This document shows positions 54,919 to 64,000 of a stretch of DNA of 64,000 nt, in pieces (position 1 is the first letter of the stretch; each line of letters begins with the position of its first letter). The notes beneath the pieces were generated by a model. It was not told the origin of the DNA and made no database searches. It was given only the letters and a program-made list of their open reading frames with translations. Position numbers and translations under genes: made by a program. The DNA is from Novosphingobium sp. PhB57 (GTDB lineage: Bacteria; Pseudomonadota; Alphaproteobacteria; Sphingomonadales; Sphingomonadaceae): positions 62,001-126,000 of the forward strand of contig NZ_SMBO01000002.1 of NCBI RefSeq assembly GCF_004342985.1. The letters are read 5' to 3'.

Positions 54919-55407
54919 TCAGGAGGGACGTTCGGCGACGCTCGCCGTCTGGTCTGCGCGGAACGTCTTGAGGCGTTCGGCCAGGGCCGGGTCGGACGTG
55001 GCGAGGATCGCGGCGGCGAGCAGACCGGCATTGGCCGCGCCTGCCTCGCCGATCGCCAGCGTGCCCACCGGAATGCCGGCGGGCATCTGCACGATCGAGA
55101 GCAGGCTGTCCTGTCCCGAAAGCGCCTTGGACTGTACCGGCACGCCCAGCACGGGAAGGTGGGTCATCGAGGCGATCATGCCGGGCAGGTGGGCGGCGCC
55201 CCCCGCACCGGCGATCACGACCTTGAAGCCTTCGCCGTCCGCACCCTTGGCGAAATCGACCAGCCGCTCCGGCGTGCGGTGCGCCGAGACGATCCGCGCG
55301 TCGTAAGCGACGCCCAGCTTGTCCAGCATCTCGGCAGCGCGCTGCATGGTCGGCCAGTCGGACTGGCTGCCCATGACGATGGCAACAGGAGCCCCCACCC
55401 CGCTCAT
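54919..55407 (-). CDS. purE: N5-carboxyaminoimidazole ribonucleotide mutase
   Basis: This 162-residue enzyme acts after PurK to give 4-carboxy-AIR. Motifs are [44 protein letters not shown] and [26 protein letters not shown]. It starts one base after the gpmA stop. Confidence 0.96.
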   Translation of the reverse strand: MSGVGAPVAIVMGSQSDWPTMQRAAEMLDKLGVAYDARIVSAHRTPERLVDFAKGADGEGFKVVIAGAGGAAHLPGMIASMTHLPVLGVPVQSKALSGQDSLLSIVQMPAGIPVGTLAIGEAGAANAGLLAAAILATSDPALAERLKTFRADQTASVAERPS

Positions 55408-55408
55408 G

Positions 55409-56095
55409 TCAACGCTCCGACAGGTAGTAGCGGTCGAGCACCGCGAGATCGTCTGCCAGTTCGTAGACGATCGGCTGGCCGGTGGGGATTTCCAGACCGG
55501 TGATCTCGTCGTCCGAGATGCCCGAGAGGTGCTTCACCAGCGCGCGCAGGCTGTTGCCGTGGGCGGAGACGAGCACATCGGCACCGGCCTTGAGGTGCGG
55601 GACGATCGAGCCTTCGTAATAAGGCAGGACGCGTGCGATGGTGTCCTTGAGGCTTTCGGTCATCGGCACGTCGATCCCGGCGTAACGCGGATCGGACGAG
55701 AGATCGAACGCGCTGCCGCGCTCCAGGACCGGCGGCGGCGTGTCGAAGCTGCGGCGCCAGATCTTGACCTGGTCGTCGCCGTGCTTGGCCGCGGTTTCCG
55801 CCTTGTTGAGGCCGGTGAGGCCGCCGTAGTGACGCTCGTTGAGGCGCCAGTCCTTGGTCTCCGGGATCCAGAGCAGGCCCGCGGCTTCGAGCGCGAAGTG
55901 CAGGGTGCGGATCGCGCGGGTCTGCAGCGAGGTGAAGGCGACGGTGGGCAGGATGCCCTTTTCCTTCAGAAGCGTTCCTGCGGCGCGGGCTTCTTCCTCA
56001 CCCTTTTCGGTAAGGTCGACGTCCCACCATCCGGTGAAGCGGTTCTCGAGATTCCATTGGCTCTGGCCGTGGCGGACGAGGATCAGGCGAGGCAA
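55409..56095 (-). CDS. gpmA: 2,3-bisphosphoglycerate-dependent phosphoglycerate mutase
   Basis: This 228-residue glycolytic mutase has the phosphohistidine motif [20 protein letters not shown], the substrate segment [16 protein letters not shown] and the second histidine in [17 protein letters not shown]. It heads the leftward gpmA-purE-purK-folA-ribF series. The linkage of gpmA to purine genes is by position only. Confidence 0.95.
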   Translation of the reverse strand: MPRLILVRHGQSQWNLENRFTGWWDVDLTEKGEEEARAAGTLLKEKGILPTVAFTSLQTRAIRTLHFALEAAGLLWIPETKDWRLNERHYGGLTGLNKAETAAKHGDDQVKIWRRSFDTPPPVLERGSAFDLSSDPRYAGIDVPMTESLKDTIARVLPYYEGSIVPHLKAGADVLVSAHGNSLRALVKHLSGISDDEITGLEIPTGQPIVYELADDLAVLDRYYLSER

Positions 56096-56173
56096 GGCGT
56101 ACTCCCAGGTCTCAGCGGCGATCCCCTCGGGAAACGCCCGTTGGCAGACTGACTCTATGTCTGGGCGCAGCCC

Positions 56174-56386
56174 CTAGCTTTCCGGGGCGGGTTTGGAAAG
56201 ACCGGCTGATTCGTTTTCAGCGTTCGATTCGCCCGCAGCGGCGCTATCCGCGTCCCCTGCCGACGCTTCGCTGGCGGAGGCAGGGGCATCGGAAGCCAGT
56301 GCGCGTGCCTGGACCTTGCGGCGGCGAAGATTTTCCCGAAGCTTGGCGGCGAGCCTTTCGTCGCGGGTTTGCTGGGCTTGCGTCAT
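56174..56386 (-). CDS. Small charged hypothetical protein
   Basis: This 70-residue protein begins MTQAQQTRDERLAAKLRENL, a basic amphipathic helix (with RRRKVQARAL), and ends in an Ala/Ser/Glu-rich tail. I do not recognise a named family, although short proteins with this N-terminus occur in sphingomonads. The ATG at 56386 is chosen because upstream in-frame sequence (to 56485) has no similar composition. It is 78 bp upstream of gpmA on the same strand. Confidence 0.55.
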   Translation of the reverse strand: MTQAQQTRDERLAAKLRENLRRRKVQARALASDAPASASEASAGDADSAAAGESNAENESAGLSKPAPES

Positions 56387-56543
56387 GGTCAGGCGTCTTT
56401 CGGAACGGTCTTCGATGGGTCTGGAAATGGCTTTCTGAAAAAGAATGCGCAAGAGGCGCTTGACAATCAGGCCGGTCACGGACATTAGCCCGCCCCTGCC
56501 CCGGGTCGCCGGGACACAGCCTTTCCGGACACGGAAAAGAGCG

Positions 56544-56618
56544 CTGCTGTAGCTCAGTGGTAGAGCGCGTCATTGGTAATGACGAGGTCGGGAGTTCAAT
56601 CCTCCCCAGCAGCACCAT
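56544..56618 (+). tRNA. tRNA-Thr (anticodon GGT)
   Basis: The 75-nt sequence folds as a cloverleaf: acceptor GCTGCTG/CAGCAGC, D-arm GCTC/GAGC, anticodon stem CGTCA/TGACG with loop TTGGTAA (anticodon GGT), T-arm GGGAG/CTCCC with TTCAATC. The discriminator is A and the CCA end is encoded. It lies on the plus strand between leftward and rightward gene blocks. Confidence 0.97.
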
Positions 56619-56661
56619 TCTCCCCTTATCGAGATTCGGTGAACCGCAAGCAAGTTGCGGA

Positions 56662-56677
56662 TGTTCCACGTGAAAAC
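56662..56677. other. Degenerate parS-like site
   Basis: TGTTCCACGTGAAAAC matches the parS consensus TGTTNCACGTGNAACA except at the last two positions, with an intact CACGTG core. It lies 44 bp after the tRNA gene. It is a weaker candidate than sites 1 and 2. Confidence 0.5.
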
Positions 56678-56712
56678 GCGCGGACTGTGGCTTTTTTGCT
56701 GCACTGCAGCGA

Positions 56713-56752
56713 TGTCACGAAAGTGCCATGACATTGGCACGTAACTGTCACG
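56713..56752 (+). promoter_or_regulatory. Tandem Pho boxes (PhoB binding sites)
   Basis: Four 7-bp direct repeats lie at exact 11-bp intervals: TGTCACG (56713), TGCCATG (56724), TGGCACG (56735) and TGTCACG (56746). PhoB boxes are 7-bp TGTCAT-like repeats spaced 11 bp apart, so this reads as two adjacent Pho boxes. They end 50 bp before the receptor start; TAGACG-like sequence just after could be the -10. Phosphate-starvation control of the receptor/phytase operon is inferred. Confidence 0.8.
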
Positions 56753-56801
56753 AACCCTGCCTAGACGCGCCGCAATTCGTCGCAAAACAGGGTTCCAGTA
56801 C

Positions 56802-59597
56802 ATGAAAACCTCCTTCCGGATCGCAGCCGGCCTGCTCGCCTCGGCATCGTTCGCCACGATCGCGCACGCCGGCGAAGTCGCCGGCAGCGTTCATGACGCG
56901 TCGGGCGTGCGTCCGTTGCAGTCGGCTTCGGTTCGCATCGTCGAACTGAACCGCTCGGCCGAGACCGACCGGGGAGGCAACTTCATCTTCGGTGACGTGC
57001 CCGCTGGTACCTACACCCTGGAAGCGCGCTATGTCGGCGCCGAAGTGACCACCCAGAGCGTCTCGGTGGCCGCCACCGGCCGCATCGCCAGCAACTTCGA
57101 CCTGCCTGCGATCGGCGGCGGCGACATCCTCGTCACCGGCCAGACCGCGAACCTCACCAGCGCCCTGTCGCGCCAGAAGGCTGCCGACGGCGTGGTCTCG
57201 GTGCTGACGCGTGACGCCGTGGGCCAGTTCCCCGACCAGAACGTCGCCGAATCGCTGCGCCGCCTGCCGGGCGTGAACATCCTCAACGACCAGGGCGAAG
57301 GCCGCTACGTTTCGGTTCGCGGCCTCGATCCCGATCTCAACGGCACCTCGATCAACGGTGTTCGCATGCCGGCGCCGGAATCGGACGCCCGCTCGGTCGC
57401 GCTCGACGTGGTTTCGTCGGACACCATCGAATCGGTGGAAGTGAAGAAGTCCTTCACCCCCGATATGGACGGCGACTTCATCGGCGCCTCGGTCGAGATC
57501 AAGACCACCAGCGCCTTCGATTCCAAAAAGAACCGCTACTCGCTCAGCGCCGAGGGCAGCTGGAACGACTATTCGGGCAAGGTCACGCCGAAGGGTTCGT
57601 TCGACTTCACGCAGAAGCTGGGCGACGATTTCGGCATCGCCGGCTCGGTCAGCTACTACAAGCGCAAGTTCGAGACCGACAACGTCGAGACCGGCGGCTG
57701 GAACGTCGACGATAGCGGCAATGCCTGGGCCGAATCGGTTGAATACCGCGACTATGACGTGGAGCGCACCCGCATCAACGCCGCGCTCTCGGCCGACTGG
57801 CGCGTGTCGGACACGACCAAGGCCTACGTGCGCGGCAACTGGGCGCAGTTCGACGATCACGAATATCGCCGCCGCACCACGCTCGACTTCAGCGACTTCG
57901 ACGGTCCGAGCAGCAGCACGGACTCCAGCGCCACCTTCGATTCGGATGACGAGCGCATCACCGTCGAGCGCGACCTCAAGGATCGCTTCGAACGCCAGCG
58001 CATCCGCAGCGTCGCCATCGGCAGCGACACCGACACCGGTACGTGGAAGTTCAACTGGCAGGCGAGCTATGCCAAGTCGAGCGAGAAGGAAACGTTCTCG
58101 ATCGACCCGACCCGCTTCCGCGCCCGCTTCAACGAAGGCGTGGTGGTCGCCACCGACTACGCGAACAAGTACTATCCGACTTACGCGGTCACCGCCGACC
58201 CGGACAGCGAGTTCAACGACGCCTCGGCCTATGAATTCAACAAGACCGAGCTGACCACCCTGTCCGATAGCCAGGATGAGGAATGGGCCGTCAAGGCGGA
58301 CCTCGCCCGCACCTTTGCCGGCGACAATGGCGACTTCACCGTTCAGGCCGGCGCCAAGGCGCGCTGGCGCAAGAAGTCCTACGACTTCAACATGAACTAC
58401 TACGAACTGGCCGACGGCGCGCCGGACTACACGCTGGCCGACGTGCTGGGCAAGCAGACCTATCGCCTGGTCGACATGGGCCCGGTCGCCAGCAAGACCG
58501 GCCCGGCCGACTACCTGCTGTCGAACCCGGACTCGTTCGTCATCAACGACTACGAAAGTGCCCTGAACTCGGCCGTCAGCGATTATTCGGTGCGTGAGGA
58601 CATCCTGGCCGGCTACGCGATGGCCCGCTGGGATAGCTCGACGCTCCGCGTGATCGGCGGCGTGCGTATGGAGCGCACGCACAACGAACTCAACGGCAGC
58701 CTCGTCACCGACAATGGCGACGACACGATCACCATCGATCCGCTGAACTACAAGCGCAACTACACCAACTGGCTGCCCAGCCTGACGCTGCGCTTCAGCC
58801 CGCAGCAGAACCTGGTCGCCCGCGCGGCCGGCTACAAGACGATCGTGCGCCCCAAGCTCTCGCAGCTGGCCCCGCGCAACACGATCAACGACGATCTTGA
58901 GCTGGAAGTCGGCAATCCGGAGCTGAAGCCCTACCAGGCCTGGAACTTCGACGCCGGGTTCGACTACTACTTCACGAACAACGGTGCCCTCTCGATCGGC
59001 GGCTTCTACAAGTCGGTCAAGGACTACACCTATAGCTACAACTCGAAGGAAAGCGGCGTCTACAACGGCATCGCCTATGACGAGCTGACCGTTCCGGTGA
59101 ACGGCGACACCGCCACGATCGCCGGCCTGGAAGCTAGCTTCAGCCAGGTGTTCTCGATGCTGCCCTCGCCGTTCGACGGGCTGCTGACGCAGATCAACTA
59201 CACGTACACCTATGCCCGCGGCACCGTGTTCTCCGACGATGACGGCACGCAGATCGCTCGCCGCATCGCCCTGCCGAACGCGTCGAAGAACACCTTCAAC
59301 GTCGTGCTCGGCTACGAGAAGGGCCCGGTCAGCCTGCGCGCCGCCGGTACCTTCCGCGACAAGTACCTCGACGAAGTGGGCGACGACGCCGAGACCGACC
59401 GCACGGTCAACCAGCACTTCCAGCTGGACCTCTCGGCCAAGTACAAGGTCACCGAGAACATCCGCCTCTTCGCGGACTGGGTGAACGTCAACAATGCCAA
59501 GTACTTCGCCTATCAGAACCTCGGCGGCGCCAAGCGCGTCCTCCAGTACGAGGAATATGGCTCGACCGTGAAGTTCGGCGCGCGGGTGACCTTCTGA
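56802..59597 (+). CDS. TonB-dependent receptor, phytase-linked
   Basis: This 931-residue outer-membrane transporter has a signal peptide (ending ATIAHAGEV), a carboxypeptidase-regulatory-like beta-sandwich domain (about residues 24-105), a plug domain with ALSRQKAADGVVSVLTRD, DQNVAESLRRLPGVNI and RYVSVRGLDPDLN, and a 22-strand barrel ending in Phe (VKFGARVTF). It is preceded by tandem Pho boxes and its stop overlaps the phytase start by one base. It probably imports inositol phosphates or released products during phosphate starvation; this rests on the phytase partner. Confidence 0.93.
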   Translation: MKTSFRIAAGLLASASFATIAHAGEVAGSVHDASGVRPLQSASVRIVELNRSAETDRGGNFIFGDVPAGTYTLEARYVGAEVTTQSVSVAATGRIASNFDLPAIGGGDILVTGQTANLTSALSRQKAADGVVSVLTRDAVGQFPDQNVAESLRRLPGVNILNDQGEGRYVSVRGLDPDLNGTSINGVRMPAPESDARSVALDVVSSDTIESVEVKKSFTPDMDGDFIGASVEIKTTSAFDSKKNRYSLSAEGSWNDYSGKVTPKGSFDFTQKLGDDFGIAGSVSYYKRKFETDNVETGGWNVDDSGNAWAESVEYRDYDVERTRINAALSADWRVSDTTKAYVRGNWAQFDDHEYRRRTTLDFSDFDGPSSSTDSSATFDSDDERITVERDLKDRFERQRIRSVAIGSDTDTGTWKFNWQASYAKSSEKETFSIDPTRFRARFNEGVVVATDYANKYYPTYAVTADPDSEFNDASAYEFNKTELTTLSDSQDEEWAVKADLARTFAGDNGDFTVQAGAKARWRKKSYDFNMNYYELADGAPDYTLADVLGKQTYRLVDMGPVASKTGPADYLLSNPDSFVINDYESALNSAVSDYSVREDILAGYAMARWDSSTLRVIGGVRMERTHNELNGSLVTDNGDDTITIDPLNYKRNYTNWLPSLTLRFSPQQNLVARAAGYKTIVRPKLSQLAPRNTINDDLELEVGNPELKPYQAWNFDAGFDYYFTNNGALSIGGFYKSVKDYTYSYNSKESGVYNGIAYDELTVPVNGDTATIAGLEASFSQVFSMLPSPFDGLLTQINYTYTYARGTVFSDDDGTQIARRIALPNASKNTFNVVLGYEKGPVSLRAAGTFRDKYLDEVGDDAETDRTVNQHFQLDLSAKYKVTENIRLFADWVNVNNAKYFAYQNLGGAKRVLQYEEYGSTVKFGARVTF

Positions 59598-60715
59598 TGA
59601 AGGCAGCCTTCACGAACCTTTCGGGAATCGTGAAGCAGGGGTCGGGAGCATTGCTCCCGGCCCTTCTGCTTGGCGCCCTTGGCGGATGCGCGACGACGGG
59701 CGGGGCGCCTGCCGCCGCCATGCTTCCAGCCACGGATGTTCCCGCGCAGGCCGAGACCGACCCGGTCGGCACGGCCAATGTCGATGCTGCCGACGATCCG
59801 GCGATCTGGCGCAATGCCGCCGATCCGGCCGCCAGCCTGGTGCTGGGCACCGACAAGAAGGCGGGGCTCTACGTCTACGGCCTCGACGGCAAAGTGCGGG
59901 ATTTCGCCGCGGCAGGCGCGCTCAACAATGCCGACTTGCGCGAAGTGCGCTTCGCCGACGGTTCGCAGCGGATCCTCGTGGGCGCGAGCGACCGCACCGA
60001 CCGCGCCGAGCCGCGCATCGCGCTTTTCGCGCTGGACGGTGCCACCGGCAAGCTGGCGGCGCTCGGGTCCGAGACGTTCCTGCCCGCCGGCCATGCCCCG
60101 GCCGAAGCTTACGGCTTCTGCATGGGCAGCCCCCTGGCGCGTGACGAACTGGCCCGCGCCTATGTCGTGCTCAAGGACGGCTCGGTGGCGGAGAGCCGCC
60201 TGGTCGAAAAGGACGGCCGGATTGCCGCGGACTACGTGCGGCTGGTGAAGTTCGCGACGCAGTCCGAAGGCTGCGTGGTGGACGATGCCGGCAAGGTGCT
60301 GTTCGTGGCCGAGGAAGACGTCGGCATCTGGAAGGTGCCGCTGGCCGGCGCCACCCTGGTGGCCGAGCCCTTCGCCCGTGTCGGGGCGCAGGATGGCCTC
60401 GTCGCCGATGTCGAGGGGCTGGCGATCGCGCGCGAGAGCGGGGGCCGGGCCTGGCTCGTGGCTTCCAGCCAGGGCGACAATGCCTATGCCCTGTTCGACT
60501 TGTCTTCGGGCACGCTCTCCGGCCGTTTCCGCATCAATGGCGGTCCGATCGGCGGAACCAGCGACACCGACGGCATCGAAGTCGCGCTCGGCGATTTCGG
60601 TCCGCAGTTCCCGGAGGGCCTGATGGTCGCGCAGGACGGGGACAATGCCCCGAAGGCGCAGAACTTCAAGATGCTGTCCTGGCGCGCGATTCGCACGGCT
60701 CTGGGCATTCAGTGA
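59597..60715 (+). CDS. Beta-propeller phytase lipoprotein
   Basis: This 372-residue enzyme belongs to the calcium-dependent beta-propeller phytases, which release phosphate from phytate. It has a lipoprotein signal ending LGALGGC, then the propeller with DAADDPAIWRNAADPA, ALNNADLREVRF, VLFVAEEDVGIWKVPL and VADVEGLAIARE, and SDTDGIEVALGDFGPQFPEGLMVAQDGDN near the C-terminus. The start overlaps the receptor stop (TGATG), so the two are translated together. Phytase plus TonB receptor pairs are known in Sphingomonadales and Caulobacterales. Lipid anchoring would keep it at the outer membrane. Confidence 0.92.
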   Translation: MKAAFTNLSGIVKQGSGALLPALLLGALGGCATTGGAPAAAMLPATDVPAQAETDPVGTANVDAADDPAIWRNAADPAASLVLGTDKKAGLYVYGLDGKVRDFAAAGALNNADLREVRFADGSQRILVGASDRTDRAEPRIALFALDGATGKLAALGSETFLPAGHAPAEAYGFCMGSPLARDELARAYVVLKDGSVAESRLVEKDGRIAADYVRLVKFATQSEGCVVDDAGKVLFVAEEDVGIWKVPLAGATLVAEPFARVGAQDGLVADVEGLAIARESGGRAWLVASSQGDNAYALFDLSSGTLSGRFRINGGPIGGTSDTDGIEVALGDFGPQFPEGLMVAQDGDNAPKAQNFKMLSWRAIRTALGIQ

Positions 60716-60782
60716 TGCGTGCCGCCGCCCTGCGAATCTCCGGCCTTGAGGGGGTGTACCGGGCTGGAGTAACAGGGCGGCG

Positions 60783-61430
60783 ATGACGCGGATCACGAAT
60801 CGCATGATAGGGATCGCCGGCGCGGCCGTGATGGCTGTGTCCGGCTTCGCTTGTCCGCAGGCCGCCTTGGCCGATGTCCTCCAGGTTGGCACCGGCGGCT
60901 ACCAGTGGGTGGCCGGCGGTCCGGCGGGGCAGGGCGGTGACACCGTGGGCGCGCAAGTGGCCGAAGTGGAGCCGGTTCCGGCCGGACTGGAAGCCTCGCA
61001 GCTCCATCCCCAGTCGATCACCCAGGCGCTCGATGCTGCGGGTCCCACCCGCTGGCGGGCGCGGGTGGCGGAACTCGCGGCCAAGTACGACATCAGCCCG
61101 ACCCTGTTCGAAGCGGTGGTCTGGCAGGAAAGCCGCTGGAACGAGGCGGCGCTCTCACCCGTCGGCGCGCGCGGGCTGACTCAGCTCATGCCCGGCACGG
61201 CGGCGCAGATGGGGGTCAATGCGGGCGACCCGATGGCCAACCTCGAAGGCGGCGCGCGCTATCTGCGCATGCAGCTGGATGCTTTCGGCGGCGACATCGA
61301 AAAGGCGCTCGCGGCCTATAATGCCGGTCCCGGCCGCGTGCAGAAGGCGGGCGGAATCCCGCGCATCCGCGAGACCCAGGCCTATGTCGCCTCGATCATG
61401 GCGCGCCTGACGGACCCGGTTCGCCACTGA
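60783..61430 (+). CDS. Lytic transglycosylase (SLT domain)
   Basis: This 215-residue exported protein has a signal peptide and a C-terminal SLT domain with the catalytic glutamate in VVWQESRWNEAALSPVGARG, then LTQLMPGTAAQMGV, and AYNAGPGRVQ with GIPRIRETQAYVASI. It cuts the glycan strand of peptidoglycan. The N-terminal 95 residues are a low-complexity linker. It follows the phytase after 67 bp on the same strand, though functional connection is not evident. Confidence 0.92.
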   Translation: MTRITNRMIGIAGAAVMAVSGFACPQAALADVLQVGTGGYQWVAGGPAGQGGDTVGAQVAEVEPVPAGLEASQLHPQSITQALDAAGPTRWRARVAELAAKYDISPTLFEAVVWQESRWNEAALSPVGARGLTQLMPGTAAQMGVNAGDPMANLEGGARYLRMQLDAFGGDIEKALAAYNAGPGRVQKAGGIPRIRETQAYVASIMARLTDPVRH

Positions 61431-61521
61431 CAACGCGCCGATCGGTGTGATCGCTCTCCGGCGGACAGAACGCCGGAGCCAGCGGTTCGACGGCGCTCTT
61501 CCGATCATTCCCGCCCAAGAA

Positions 61522-61549
61522 AAAAGCGCGCCTTGCGGGGCGCGCTTTT
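61522..61549. terminator. Bidirectional terminator between transglycosylase and galU
   Basis: AAAAGCGCGCC pairs with GGCGCGCTTTT around TTGCGG, with flanking A and T. It separates convergent genes. Confidence 0.9.
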
Positions 61550-61574
61550 CGTCTGAATCACAGGGAAGAAAGGC

Positions 61575-62468
61575 TCAGCCCAGGAGCTTCTTCGCGATGG
61601 TCCGCACTTCCTCGCCGATATCCGAGCGATCGAGCGCGATGGCGAGCGTGGCTTCCACGAAGCCGACCTTCGAACCGCAGTCGAAACGCTGACCGGCGAA
61701 AGTCACCGCGTGGAACGGCTGCTGGCCGATCAGCTTGGCCATCGAATCGGTGAGCTGGATCTCGCCGCCGGCGCCCTTGCCCTGGTTCGCCAGGAGATCC
61801 ATGATTTCCGGCTGGAGGATGTAGCGGCCCGAAACGATCTTGTTCGAGGGCGCTTCGGCCACCTTGGGCTTTTCGACCAGGCCCTTCACTTCGGTCAGCG
61901 CACCGCCCAGCACGTCGAGCGTGGCGCCCGGCGCGATCACGCCGTAGCTGGAGACTTCTTCCTGCGGCACTTCGAGCACCGAGACGAGGTTGCCGCCCAC
62001 TTCGTTATAGGCTTCGACCATCTGCGCCATGCAGCCGGGCGAGCCGTACATCAGTTCGTCGGGAAGGAAGATCGCGAAAGGTTCGTCGCCGATCACGGCG
62101 CGGGCGCACCAGACCGCGTGGCCCAGGCCGAGTGGGACCTGCTGGCGCACGGTCACCAGGTTGCCGGGCTGGATGCGGGTCGGTTCGAGGGGGTCGAGCG
62201 ACTTGCCCCGCGAGGACATGGTCGCTTCCAGTTCATAGGCCGTATCGAAATGTTCGACGATCGCGGTCTTGCCGCGGCCGGTGACGAAGACGAACTCCTC
62301 GATCCCGGCTTCGCGGGCTTCGTCGACCGCGTATTGGATCAGAGGCCGGTCGACGACCGGAAGAAGTTCCTTCGGAATCGCCTTTGTGGCGGGAAGAAAG
62401 CGGGTTCCAAGTCCTGCTACCGGAAATACGGCTTTTCGGACGGGCTTTTTGAACTGTGGTGCAGACAT
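61575..62468 (-). CDS. galU: UTP-glucose-1-phosphate uridylyltransferase
   Basis: This 297-residue enzyme makes UDP-glucose for envelope polysaccharides. The N-terminal signature is [29 protein letters not shown], with [24 protein letters not shown] and LPDELMYG. The C-terminal [20 protein letters not shown] is typical. It is divergent from murA. Confidence 0.96.
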   Translation of the reverse strand: MSAPQFKKPVRKAVFPVAGLGTRFLPATKAIPKELLPVVDRPLIQYAVDEAREAGIEEFVFVTGRGKTAIVEHFDTAYELEATMSSRGKSLDPLEPTRIQPGNLVTVRQQVPLGLGHAVWCARAVIGDEPFAIFLPDELMYGSPGCMAQMVEAYNEVGGNLVSVLEVPQEEVSSYGVIAPGATLDVLGGALTEVKGLVEKPKVAEAPSNKIVSGRYILQPEIMDLLANQGKGAGGEIQLTDSMAKLIGQQPFHAVTFAGQRFDCGSKVGFVEATLAIALDRSDIGEEVRTIAKKLLG

Positions 62469-62595
62469 GGGTAAAGGTCTGACTCCGTTTGGTTACAATG
62501 CGATTAAAGCCGCTTCGCAGATGCAGCGCAACAGTCTATCCATCTTTCTCCGAGGTGTGCTTGCTGCACGGCCAAATCCCGTTAAAGAGCGGGCC

Positions 62596-63879
62596 ATGGA
62601 CAAGATCATCATCCAAGGCGGCAAGCGCCTCTCCGGCACCATCCCCGTTTCCGGCGCGAAGAACGCGGCGTTGACGCTCCTGCCCTGTGCCTTGCTGACC
62701 GAAGAGCCGCTGACCCTGCGCAATCTGCCGCGCCTGGCAGACATCGACGGGTTCCAGCACCTGATGAACCAGTTCGGCATCTCGACGATGATCGCCGGCA
62801 GCCGTCCCGAAGATTTCGGCCGGGTGATGACGCTCCAGGCCACCCGCATCACCAGTTCGGTGGCGCCTTACGATCTCGTGCGCAAGATGCGCGCCTCGAT
62901 CCTGGTGCTCGGCCCGATGCTGGCCCGCATGGGCGAGGCGACCGTGTCGCTGCCCGGCGGCTGCGCGATCGGCAACCGCCCGATCGACCTGCACCTGAAG
63001 GCCCTGGAAGCGCTCGGCGCCCAGATCGAGATGGCGGCCGGCTACGTCCGCGCCATCGCGCCGGACGGCGGCCTTCCCGGTGGCCGCTATTCCTTCCCGG
63101 TGGTCTCGGTCGGGGCGACCGAGAACGCGTTGATGGCCGCCGTGCTCTGCACCGGCAAGTCCACGCTGCACAACGCCGCGCGCGAGCCCGAGATCGTCGA
63201 CCTCTGCAACCTGCTGGTCGCCATGGGCGCGCAGATCGAAGGGATCGGTACTTCGGACCTCACCATCCACGGCGTGTCCCGTCTTCACGGCGCGACCTAC
63301 ATGGTCATGCCCGACCGTATCGAGGCCGGCTCCTATGCCTGCGCGGCGGCGATCACCGGCGGCGAAGTGACGCTGAAGGGCGCGAAGATCGAGGATATGG
63401 AAGCCACCGTGCAGGCCCTGCGCGATGCTGGCGTCCATGTCGAACCGACGGCTGACGGCCTCCATGTCGCGGCCGACGGTCCGCTGAAGCCCGTCACCCT
63501 TTCCACCGCGCCTTACCCCGGTTTCGCCACGGACATGCAGGCCCAGCTGATGGCCCTGCTGTGCCGTGCCGAAGGCTCCAGCGTGCTGACCGAGACGATC
63601 TTCGAGAACCGCTACATGCACGTTCCCGAACTCAACCGCATGGGCGCGCATATCGAGACCAAGGGCCGCACCGCCGTGGTCCACGGCGTGCAGAAGCTGA
63701 CCGGCGCGGAAGTGATGGCAACGGACTTGCGCGCGTCGATGAGCCTGGTCATCGCCGGCCTGGCGGCCGAGGGCGAGACGCAGGTACACCGCCTCTACCA
63801 CCTCGATCGCGGCTACGAGCGGCTGGAAGAAAAGCTCGCTCTGGTCGGCGCACAGATCGAACGGGTCGGCGGCGAGTAA
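62596..63879 (+). CDS. murA: UDP-N-acetylglucosamine 1-carboxyvinyltransferase
   Basis: This 427-residue enzyme starts peptidoglycan synthesis by adding enolpyruvate to UDP-GlcNAc. It begins [26 protein letters not shown]; the catalytic cysteine (about residue 123) is in [16 protein letters not shown], the site attacked by fosfomycin in the family. Later segments [17 protein letters not shown] and [14 protein letters not shown] are typical. The ATG at 62596 matches the family start; longer frames do not. Confidence 0.97.
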   Translation: MDKIIIQGGKRLSGTIPVSGAKNAALTLLPCALLTEEPLTLRNLPRLADIDGFQHLMNQFGISTMIAGSRPEDFGRVMTLQATRITSSVAPYDLVRKMRASILVLGPMLARMGEATVSLPGGCAIGNRPIDLHLKALEALGAQIEMAAGYVRAIAPDGGLPGGRYSFPVVSVGATENALMAAVLCTGKSTLHNAAREPEIVDLCNLLVAMGAQIEGIGTSDLTIHGVSRLHGATYMVMPDRIEAGSYACAAAITGGEVTLKGAKIEDMEATVQALRDAGVHVEPTADGLHVAADGPLKPVTLSTAPYPGFATDMQAQLMALLCRAEGSSVLTETIFENRYMHVPELNRMGAHIETKGRTAVVHGVQKLTGAEVMATDLRASMSLVIAGLAAEGETQVHRLYHLDRGYERLEEKLALVGAQIERVGGE

Positions 63880-63902
63880 CGCAACCTATCGGCGCGATGG
63901 CG

Positions 63903-63954
63903 CGTTGCTCCCCCGAATACCCGAAAGGGTCCGGACACCCCAGGAGGAGCAACG
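63903..63954 (+). promoter_or_regulatory. Structured leader that can mask a ribosome-binding site
   Basis: A perfect 9-bp long-range stem (CGTTGCTCC at 63903-63911 with GGAGCAACG at 63946-63954) would pair the ribosome-binding GGAGG of the next gene. Inside are two mutually exclusive hairpins, ACCC-GAAA-GGGT (63919-63930) and GGGT-CCGGAC-ACCC (63927-63940). It may regulate translation. Confidence 0.5.
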
Positions 63955-63957
63955 ACC

Positions 63958-64000
63958 ATGGGCTTGATCAAATTGGCCGCAGCCGGAGCCATCGGCTACG
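63958..64000 (+). CDS. Start of a small protein gene (cut by window end)
   Basis: The frame starts ATG at 63958 after an AGGAGG ribosome-binding site 10 bp upstream and reads MGLIKLAAAGAIGY to the edge. This looks like a short hydrophobic N-terminus. The rest is outside the window and the family cannot be named. Confidence 0.6.
   Translation, partial: MGLIKLAAAGAIGY

Noticed and set aside
56748..59417. Long open frame antisense to the TonB-dependent receptor
   Set aside because: The receptor is clear on the plus strand; the antisense product is low-complexity Val/Ala/Arg-rich sequence without a family.

Overview
The window reads as chromosomal DNA of a sphingomonad-type alphaproteobacterium (Sphingomonadales, perhaps Novosphingobium-like). 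The reasons are the high GC, the alphaproteobacterial cell-cycle proteins SciP (DUF1153) and TrcR (DUF1013), the bactofilin/M23 gene pair, a Coq7-type ubiquinone hydroxylase, several TTG/GTG starts and TonB-dependent transport. The genus is inferred from gene content only. I see no prophage, insertion sequence, CRISPR array or rRNA. There is one tRNA, a Thr-GGT gene.

Layout. 1-2.8 kb: the end of a gamma-carbonic-anhydrase-like gene, a DUF167 gene, a truncated hemoglobin and an ATP-dependent DNA ligase. Two perfect ParB-type parS palindromes lie 0.5 kb apart here, and a weaker third one is at 56.66 kb. 3-10.6 kb: ligase-associated exonuclease, clpA (no clpS beside it), a DUF1192 gene, a quinone oxidoreductase, trcR, and an overlapping bactofilin/M23 endopeptidase pair. 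10.9-18 kb: proA-nadD-rsfS-rlmH-envC-like-ctpA-dsbB-coq7, a block that in many alphaproteobacteria sits near the origin. 18-18.2 kb: a cluster of palindromes that looks like a mosaic intergenic repeat.

19.9-28 kb is the accessory highlight. A same-strand cluster encodes a ribokinase, a RutA-like flavin monooxygenase, a RutB-like cysteine hydrolase, an MFS transporter, an M20 amidohydrolase, and a single 781-residue protein that joins an AraC/XylS DNA-binding regulator to a complete acetamidase/formamidase. I infer a pathway that takes up a nitrogen heterocycle or cyclic amide, opens the ring oxidatively and hydrolyses the resulting amides in sequence, under a regulator that carries its own enzyme domain.

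28-44.5 kb: DEAD-box helicase, CNNM/CorC protein, OmpA lipoprotein, a CysQ-like phosphatase, sucC (no sucD), etfBA, a TonB-C-like protein, GNAT, DUF445, and an RND efflux permease/adaptor pair whose permease has an unusual central insertion. 44.5-56.5 kb: sciP, mnmA, a serine-hydrolase-fold protein that has lost every catalytic residue, then the leftward series gpmA-purE-purK-folA-ribF-ileS-lspA-DUF3035. 56.5-61.4 kb: tRNA-Thr, then a TonB-dependent receptor and a lipoprotein beta-propeller phytase, translationally coupled and preceded by four 11-bp-spaced Pho-box repeats, followed by a lytic transglycosylase. 61.5-64 kb: divergent galU and murA, and the start of a small gene behind a structured leader.
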